A stretch of 64,000 nt of DNA from Prunus persica (lineage: Eukaryota; Streptophyta; Magnoliopsida; Rosales; Rosaceae): contig NC_034014.1 of assembly GCF_000346465.2 (NCBI RefSeq), positions 26,359,600 through 26,423,599 on the forward strand. Reading direction: 5' to 3'. Below, in pieces: positions 56,179 to 64,000 of this stretch. The translations under genes and the position numbers were made by a program. Every line of letters begins with the position of its first letter. Within the stretch, counting starts at the first letter, position 1. The notes beneath the pieces were generated by a model that saw only the letters and a program-made list of their open reading frames with translations, ran no database searches and was not told the origin of the DNA.

Positions 56179-58262
56179 TTGCAGCCAAGCCAAGGGATTG
56201 AAACTTGTGGCCTTGTAAGTATATATGCTGCTTGAAAGATGAAACATCTGCAGAATCAGTTTGGTTTTATGTTAATTTTGTGCTTTGCTAGCTGTTTGTT
56301 TAAAATGATGAGTCCAGTTGGTTTTGGAGTTCATTTTTCTCTATCCCTTTACATCAATCTTGCTCAGTTTAAATCTCTCTTGGTTTAGAAGCTACATCTT
56401 TCTTGAAGCTTACCCAGAACCAGAAGGAAAAAAACTAATTTTCTCACATTTGCTTGGTTTCCTTGTATAACCCATTGTGAGCCTTTAAAAGTAGATAAAA
56501 ATATACCAAAAAAAGACATGAGATATTGAAGAACTTATCCATAGTCACATGTTAAGGTGGGGCGAAGGATGTTGACCACTTCCAACCTGGTGATGTTATA
56601 AGTCAGGGTCTCAGATATTTCTCTTTCATTTACCTGAACTTTAGCTAAAAGGTTGGTCCATGTTCGTACGTTTAGATATTATTATTTTTCCATTTCAGGT
56701 AAAAATAGTTTCCACTTCCTTTGCTTGCTGCTTCTTCCAAAATATCATTCATTTACTCATCACTTGCTTTGATTTTTATTTTATTTTCCACCTTTTCTTT
56801 CCAAGGATTCTGTTTTTCCTATGTTGGAATTTTGTGTATCTTTGGCTAAAACTGCTCTTCACATTTAGAAATCAGAAAATTGCTTTTTGTGCAAATAGAG
56901 ACTTGCCAGGTAGCTTTTGGTTTTCCTAATCAAATAGAGAGCTGTGGTGCTGTGTTGGGTTAAAAACTGCAATGTCATTACTAATTGTTGTGTTATTTGT
57001 CTCAAAACATCGAAGGGTTATCTACTTTGGGCTCAATGATTGCAGGTTGTTGCAATATCGGGAATGAATGAGAGGATTGAGATGAGGGCCAACCATGAGT
57101 AGAATTAGTTGCCAAGGCTCTTTGGTCAAGCAGATTTTTACCCTGTGAAACACTTACATGAAACGGAGATATCACTATTTTGATATTCCTGGTCAATCAC
57201 AGTATTGATAATTTCGATTGATCGAAGATAGCAAAACAGTGTTATCTCTGTTTCATACAAGTTTTTTTTTGACTAATTTGAGAGCCTATGAAGAATCTTC
57301 ACTTGTCCAATCTACCTGTTCAAGTTTGACTTAATGTACCACAAGGTGGAAGGAAAAGTACTTCTTTTTATGCATTGTACTGGATATGAAATCAATTATA
57401 GTTATGGACATACCAATCTTATTTAAATGCGTGGGAAAAAGTAAGAGTTTTATAGTTTAAGTGGTTAAGAATATTTTTAAGAGTTTTTAAATTTTAGTTA
57501 AAATAGTTAGAAAGTCATTATAGCAAATTACTTAAAAAGTGTTTTCTCTAACAATATTCTTTATTTTGGTTCATCTCTAATATTGTGTTATTTCTCTCAC
57601 CTCCTCTCTAAATTAAAAGTTTATTAAAAAAAAAAAAAGTAAGAGGTGAGAGAGGGTTGTGTGCCTAGGAAGAGAGAAAAGGAAGAAATGGAGAACTTTC
57701 AATTTCTTTCTCCTCCTCTCTAAATGTAGAGAGCCACCAAACTTAAATAGAGAGTTTCACTAAATAAAAAGTCAGATAGCAAGTCTGTTGGAATTGCATT
57801 TTGCACTCATTCTAGTCAAAATGACTAAGGATCAAAGTATAGCAACTCTGTTAGAGATACTCTAACAACAGTTATTTATGCACCCGAAATCATGTGTTTA
57901 AATACCCCCTCTCCTCTTATCGCTTGTATCAAAAAAGATGTGCAAGGAAAAAACTTGAAGATTATGCACCAAAGCTAAAATAATATAAAAGCAAAACAAA
58001 GGCCAAAAAAGAAAAAGGAAAAATAGCATTGTTTAATTTCAGGAACCATTGGGCTTCAATTCATGGCAACCATATACTTTTTAGCCGCGCCGTAGGCCCG
58101 TTAGGCCCAACAAGAGATATTTTCATGAGAGCCAAATCTAACCGTTAAAATCGTAAATAAGATAAAACAACACCGAAACATATGGTTGCAGGCCTTCTTC
58201 AACATTACACACTGTTTCTTCATAAAAGGAGTCCTCGTTTTGTCTGTCTAAGAAATTTGAAA
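56136..58262. other. MIR390 3' region and MATE promoter; CT repeat and decayed SINE
   Basis: (CT)n at about 56142-56175, then a GTAAGTATATA that could be a splice donor of the primary miR390 transcript near 56216. A decayed SINE-like segment appears in two pieces (about 57448-57475 and 57860-57932), apparently interrupted by about 390 bases of other repetitive sequence. No coding gene. Confidence 0.5.
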
Positions 58263-61200
58263 ATGGCGAGTGGTCTCTCACACCACCTTCTCTGTATATA
58301 TTCCTCAAAAACCAACCCACCATTTTCTAAAACACATTCACTGATCAGAAACCCAAAACGTTCCATTGGTCTCCGGACCCTCCTCAAGTCATCGTCTCCC
58401 AAAAACTCCAACACTTCACTGCAAAGCTCGCAGGAAGAACCCAAGCCCATTGTCACTCCTAAACAGACCAATCGCCCCGGCCCAAACCCACCTTCCAAAT
58501 TGTCTTATTTCGACTCCTTCTTCATTCGGCTTCGCCGTTTAAGGTAAATTAGAGTGTATCTTATGCTATGTACCCAATTGCAAATTCATGAGAGACCAGT
58601 TTTGGTGTTCTGTTTGTTTTTGTAAGATTGTAATTTTGAATTTTGAATACACAATTGCAGAGATGAAAGTTTTATGTTTGATGGGATTGCGGTGGACATT
58701 TTGTCAATTGCTTTGCCTGCAGCTCTGGCTCTGGCTGCTGACCCCATCACCTCTTTGGTTGACACAGCCTTTGTTGGGCATTTGGGTAAAGCTTTGTTCT
58801 TTGGTGAATTAATAAAGGATTGAGCTTGTTTTTTAATTAATAGTAATAGTATTGTGTTTGTGTGTGTGTGTTTTTTGTGTTGTGTAGGGTCTGTTGAATT
58901 GGCAGCAGTTGGGGTGTCTGCTTCAGTATTCAACTTAGTTTCTAAATTGTTTAACGTTCCATTGCTCAACATCACCACATCTTTTGTTGCTGAAGAGCAG
59001 GCATTGGCTATTAAGGCTGAGGATAGTTCAAATTCAATTGGTCCTGATGGTAATTATTAATTCCTCTAGGAAGCCTTGCATATTTGTTGTTTTTTGTTCA
59101 TTGCTTTAATAAAAAAATGAGTTTATTTATTTATTTATTTTATATAAAAAGATTGCCAGGGTGATAGCCAAAGCAAAAAGCTCCTTCCCTCGGTATCAAC
59201 TTCGTTGGGTCTTGCTGCCACCATTGGCATTGCTGAAGCTGTTGCACTTTTTCTTGGGTCGGGTGTGTTGATGAATGTCATGGGTATACCTGCTGTATGT
59301 CATACTTAACCAACTATGAGCTTATGTGATGAATGCTAAATTATTACATATCTTAATTTCGTTGTTTGTTTAGTTTTTACTGTTGCATTTTTACTAGTAT
59401 ACAGCAAACATTTTTAGTCATTTTCTGCAAAATATAGACTTTATCACTGTGTTAAATGAAAGTCTGATAAGGATGGAAGAGAAGGATTAGCACATGTAAT
59501 TTGGCAAATTTTTTAACTGTGGGATGTGTATTTTTTTATGCATTATGGAACTGACTGATGATGTTTCTGTAGTTTTTAATTGAGGTTTGCTATTCTTATA
59601 GGATTCACCCATGCGAATACCTGCCGAGCAATTTCTTGCCCTAAGGGCATTTGGTGCTCCACCCATTGTAATTGCACTTGCTGCACAAGGCACATTTCGT
59701 GGATTTAAGGACACGAAGACACCTCTGTATGCCGTTGGTAAACTTACTATGAGTTGCCTTGTCCTGGACATATGTTTTATAAGTATTTTCTAGCTGATTA
59801 AATGACCAAGTCTGCTTCTTCTTTTTTTCCCTTTTTTTTAATCTCAGTTGCTGGCAACATACTTAATGCTATATTGGATGTGATATTGATATTTATTTTC
59901 GATTTTGGAATTCGCGGTGCCGCTATTGCTACGGTGATTTCTGAGTACGTCAATGATGTGGTAAACTTAATTATACTTGTGTATTTAGATCTTGATGTTC
60001 CTATTGTCAAATTTTGTCAAATTTTCTCTCTAACAGAACTTTTTATGTCGATTTCTTGCAAGGTATTTGATCGCTGCTATTCTTCTGTGGAAGTTGAATA
60101 GCAAAGTGTTCCTTGTCCCTTCTTATATTGATGGGAGAAGAATCATAGGTTACCTTCAATCTGGTAGGTCTTTTTTAAAACTTGCTTATAAAATGGAGAC
60201 TATAGAGATGTTTTCTTCAATTTCTAAATGTGTTTGTTCTATTTTGCAGGGGGTCTTCTTATTGGCAGAAGCTTAGCAGTGGTGTTAACTACGACACTAG
60301 CCACATCTGTGGCAGCTAGAGAAGGCCCTATACCTATGGCTGGTCATCAGATTTGCATCCAAGTTTGGTTGGCAATATCTTTGCTTACAGACGCTTTAGC
60401 ACTTGCTGGTCAGGTGTGACTTTCTTGACTTTACAAGTGTCATATCACATATGTGATCAAATTACACAGAATGAATTGAACAAAATTATCATTGTGATGT
60501 TGTTTCTTCAGACACTTCTTGCCAGTGGTTACTCCCAACAAAATTATGACCAAGCACGCCGAGTTATATATAGAGTTCTACAGGTTGAAATTCTTCTCTT
60601 TTTAACCGTTTCATTCTCATCGTTGATTGATATCCTCTTTTTCCTCCACCTCTTTTATGGCATCGACACCATGGCTAACGCGAATCTCCATTTACCGTTC
60701 TTTGAATTTCAAACAGCTTGGCCTAGTGATGGGAACTGGTTTGGCAGTTATATTGTTCATCAGTTTTAAACCGTTTTCTAGCTTATTCAGCACAGATCCA
60801 CAAGTTCTTACAATTGCATGGTCTGGTATATTGGTAAGGAACTTCATATCTGAATAGTTTACATGTTGGAAACCTATGTACCTGATGTGGACACTGTTTT
60901 TCAGTTTGTTGCTGGATCTCAGCCAATAAATGCTCTAGCATTTGTTCTTGACGGACTGTACTATGGAGTTTCAGATTTTGGATATGCTTCCTATTCGATG
61001 GTATTCCCTGATCCTATCATGAAAGGTAATCGGTTATGCCATATATTGTTCTCTCATCTCTCTTTTTCTTTTCATGAGTAGGTACTTGTAGGACTGATTT
61101 CTTCAATCTTCATTCTTGTTGCTTCTCCTGCTTTTGGCCTTGCTGGAGTCTGGACCGGGTTGTTCCTCTTCATGGCATTGCGTGTAATAGCTGGAATGTG

Positions 61201-61443
61201 GAGGTAAATAAATTCCTTTATGAACTCAAGTCACACATTAGGTTGAGGACCACCTAGTTTACTCTAGGCTAAATGGTCATAAGAGTCTAATGTATCTTAC
61301 TTCACTATAGTTTTCTCTGGCTATCAAAAGCTGCAAATATGTGCAACTTAATTTCTCCCTGATAAATATTATTCCGCTACAGGTTGGGCACAAAGAGTGG
61401 ACCATGGAAATTGGTCTGGGATAAGAGGAAGCTGGAAAGTTAG
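58263..61443 (+). CDS. DTX44: MATE efflux transporter, chloroplastic (DTX44-like)
   Basis: MATE transporters export organic solutes using ion gradients. This one carries a plastid-type N-terminus (Ser/Pro-rich, residues 1 to about 80). Thirteen exons: 58263-58543, 58661-58785, 58888-59049, 59152-59294, 59602-59737, 59848-59944, 60063-60163, 60250-60413, 60512-60583, 60717-60833, 60905-61000, 61082-61203, 61383-61443; 1677 nt, 558 residues, every junction GT-AG and in phase. MATE hallmarks: LPAALALAADPITSLVDTAFVGHLG in helix 1, VFNLVSKLFNVPLLNITTSFVAEE, APPIVIALAAQGTFRGFKDTKTPLYAV and GSQPINALAFVLDGLYYGVSDF. The start is Met58263 (MASGLSHH); an in-frame upstream ATG at 58182 would only lengthen the leader. 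Substrate unknown. Confidence 0.94.
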
Positions 61444-62006
61444 TGTGACATAGGCTCATCTCCTAGTAAAGGAGAACACAAACTAATCAGGGGATTTCGA
61501 ACACAAGTAACTGCTCCAAAGTTTGATGCTGATGGAGTAACCTGTTGTCTCTGCTCCAGTGATGACATGGGTTTTGTTCTGGTGGTCAAGGGCCTATCCA
61601 ATTACTAAGACCGGCCAGATCAACAAGAAGGTGGCTTTTATTGAGCTTCTGGCTACTCACTGGATTTAGTATGCGAAGGACGCAGAAGTTGATCAGAGTT
61701 CCAAACCAAGATTTCTTCCCTTCCATACTTAACCAGGTTCTTGTAGTTTAGGTGCTTTTTGAATTTTGTATATAAATTAATGCTGTTCATGTTTCTCACA
61801 ACTGTAGCCCCCAAAATGTCTCAGATGTATACATTTTCTCAAGGAAAAAAGGCAACCATTTGTGACAAAATAATATCAGATGATTTATGAACTGTTTTAT
61901 TGTAAGGAAAGGAAAGAATAGTCTTTTTGTTATTGAAAGACTCCAAAAATTTCAATTAGCGTGGCTCAGGATATGTTTGTTAAAACACGTACAGGAGGCA
62001 ACCTTA
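61444..62006. other. MATE 3' flank
   Basis: 3' UTR and flanking sequence up to the target site of the hAT-like element; no other feature. Confidence 0.6.
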
Positions 62007-62014
62007 ATATCAAC

Positions 62015-63048
62015 TAGGGCTGTCTTTCGGCCGGATCGGATCGGAAACAGCAATTCCAATTCCAATCCAATATCTTTCGGAATTCAATATAGAGTTCCGA
62101 TTCCGATTCCAAAAAAATTTGGAAATTTTTGGAAGATTCCGATTCCGAAGCTCTTAACTGACAAAAAAAATTTAAGAGATTTAAATGCCCAAACTAGCAT
62201 TTTGTAAAAATCTCAACTAAACTTTAATCAAGAAAACCCAGCTTAGGGGTTTAACAACTAGTCCAACAGGAACTTTACAGGCCCAAATAGGTTGTACTTT
62301 TATGTCCCTACACAAAATGACTGAGTTTGAAGATATTTATAAAGGACTAAACACCTAAAGTTTATTCTTGCAGTCGATATGGGACTCCAACAAGAAATGG
62401 GAGTGCAACTTCTCTCTCCACTCTTTTCTTGATTTCTACTTGGTTACTCATCCATCACTTCTCCTCTCTCTTCCGTTTCTTCCTTTCTAATCCATGAATG
62501 CCAACCTTCATTTTCTTTCTTAAAACTCTTCAGATATGGAACAATATGTACGGATCCCGTTAGGAAAAAAACAAATACACTTCTCCAACCAAAAAAGAAA
62601 TCATTCTTCAATTCTTTATCTCTACTGTTTCTTCTCTTGCATTTTTATTTTTCTGGGTTTGCACTAAATCATTTATCCGATGTATATGTTCTCCATTGAA
62701 TCCTCATTGGAGCTCTCTTCCCTTGTTGCAATACCCCACACCATCCAGATTTTTTCTTTATCATTTATTTTTCTGTTTCTGCACAAATTCATTACTTTTT
62801 TGGTATTGAGATGGAATGAAAACCTTTAATTAAGAAAGAAAGAAAATCAAAGAATGAGTTTTAAAAATTTAGAAATGTTTCCTTCTTTTTTTCGTCACTT
62901 CAATTCAATGTAGGATTGGAAAAAAAACGCAGATGGTTTTTTTTAAAAGTTATAATTGCCTTGGACCTCCTCTTTCTGATTATCCTTGGAACCTATTATA
63001 ATTGCCCAAGGCATAGCTTATTTTGAAAGTTATAGCATGTTTGAATTC

Positions 63049-63083
<35 letters not shown>

Positions 63084-63997
63084 CAATCTATTATTTTATA
63101 TACAACAATCTATATAGTATATTGATTATTAATCAAAATAATTTATCCTACATATTATATATTTATATTTTGTTCATGTGAATCAAATTTTTTTGATTCC
63201 ATGCTAAAGATGGATTCACATTCATCAATTGATGCTCAAGACTCAAGTTATAGCCGAGTGACTATCACATTGGTTTTAAATTCTAGTGGGTCATGAACAT
63301 GTATAAAGAGTGTTAGACGTTAATCATGCTCTAGACAGTTGTAATACTACAATTTTCAGATTGGAATACTACAATTGTTAAAGCTCCAATTAATATACGC
63401 ACATTATATGTGGTGTTTCATGTATAAAATGATTTTATAATTAAAAGTTTAATTGAAGATAGTTTATAATTTTAAAAATACATACATAAATATAAAATGA
63501 AATAGTATAATACTTCCTACATTTACCATATATGTACATAGTACATATGGATATAACAAGCACACATATGCACCTTTTTGTTATATTAAATCAAGCATAT
63601 TTGCCAAATATATATATAGTCTTAAAGTTACATACTACTATGTTTAGTTTTTTTTTTTTTTTTGTCAAGCCTATATTTAGTATGTACAAATATTTGTATG
63701 TGGGTACTAAAACTTAACAAATAAGAAATGAAACATATATAAGACCTATAAACTAAAAATAATGCAATTATACTTAGAAACTCGGAATTTTTCGGAAAAA
63801 AATTGAAAAAATCGGATCGGAATGGATTCGGAGAACTTCGGAATTTTTCGGATTGGAATTTCGGAATGTTCGGCATTTATTGGAATTTTCGGATTTCGTC
63901 ATTTTCGGATATCGGATTTATCGGAGTCGAATTTTTTTGGAAAAAATCAGACCGGAATCGGTCGGAATCGGATTTTCCAATCCAACTTACACCCCTA
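62015..63997. mobile_element. hAT-like non-autonomous DNA transposon, 1983 bp
   Basis: The left terminus TAGGGCTGTC and right terminus ACACCCCTA (reverse complement TAGGGGTGT) are hAT-type inverted ends. The left flank is ATATCAAC (62007-62014) and the right flank inside the window is ATA, the first three bases expected of an 8-bp duplication. Both ends are dense in subterminal TCGGAAT/ATTCCGA motifs (62023-62150 and 63780-63985). The interior is AT-rich with a (TA)n run at 63053-63082 and has no transposase coding, so it is non-autonomous. Confidence 0.8.
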
Positions 63998-64000
63998 ATA

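Noticed and set aside
62000..62207. C-terminal part of a 106-codon frame crossing into the hAT-like element
   Set aside because: It crosses the transposon terminus and reads repetitive subterminal motifs, so it is not a gene.

Overview
The window is nuclear DNA of a flowering plant. Genes are split by short AT-rich GT-AG introns. Products are plant-specific (TIC56, chloroplast ferritin, ABA receptor, TBL acetyltransferases, MIR390). Intergenic DNA carries plant MITEs, a Ty1/copia element and a hAT-like element. The style of the proteins and repeats suggests a woody rosid, perhaps Rosaceae (Prunus-like), but that is a guess.

Layout. 1-1041: 3' part of a GRAS gene. 1950-6835 (-): ubiquitin-activating enzyme E1. 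8751-8832 (-): tRNA-Ser(CGA). 9051-10407 (+): kinetochore SPC24. 10788-16842 (-): three tandem GILT thiol reductase genes. 17855-20473 (+): TIC56. 21324-22107 and 23578-23985 (+): two unrecognised plant genes. 24496-26378 (-): plastid ferritin, divergent from mitoferrin at 29473-30653 (+). 31419-32961 (-): DUF538 protein. 33.5-34.1 kb: array of imperfect palindromes. 35.5-36.4 kb: MITEs. 37635-38294 (+): intronless PYL-type ABA receptor. 41579-43589 and 45020-47746 (+): two TBL xylan O-acetyltransferase-like genes. 48359-53180: dead copia retrotransposon with LTRs. 56.04-56.13 kb (+): MIR390. 58263-61443 (+): plastid MATE transporter. 62015-63997: non-coding hAT-like element whose 3' target-site copy is cut by the window edge.

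I derived exon structures by joining frames at GT/AG sites and checking that each sum is a multiple of three. This worked cleanly for every multi-exon gene except SPC24, where the exon 2 donor is irregular. From memory, the order GILT-TIC56-ferritin-DUF538-TBL matches Arabidopsis At5g01580-At5g01620, and PYL-TBL-MIR390-MATE matches At2g38310-At2g38330. The window therefore looks like an ancestral block that was split between paralogous segments in Arabidopsis.

Functional themes: iron storage next to mitochondrial iron import (ferritin/mitoferrin), plastid protein import (TIC56), hormone and small-RNA regulation (PYL, MIR390), wall acetylation (TBL pair) and thiol reduction (GILT array). Best candidates for a second look are the divergent iron gene pair, the higher-order palindromic repeat array, the GILT triplication with one microsatellite-bearing intron, the SPC24 splice irregularity and the newly delimited hAT-like element.
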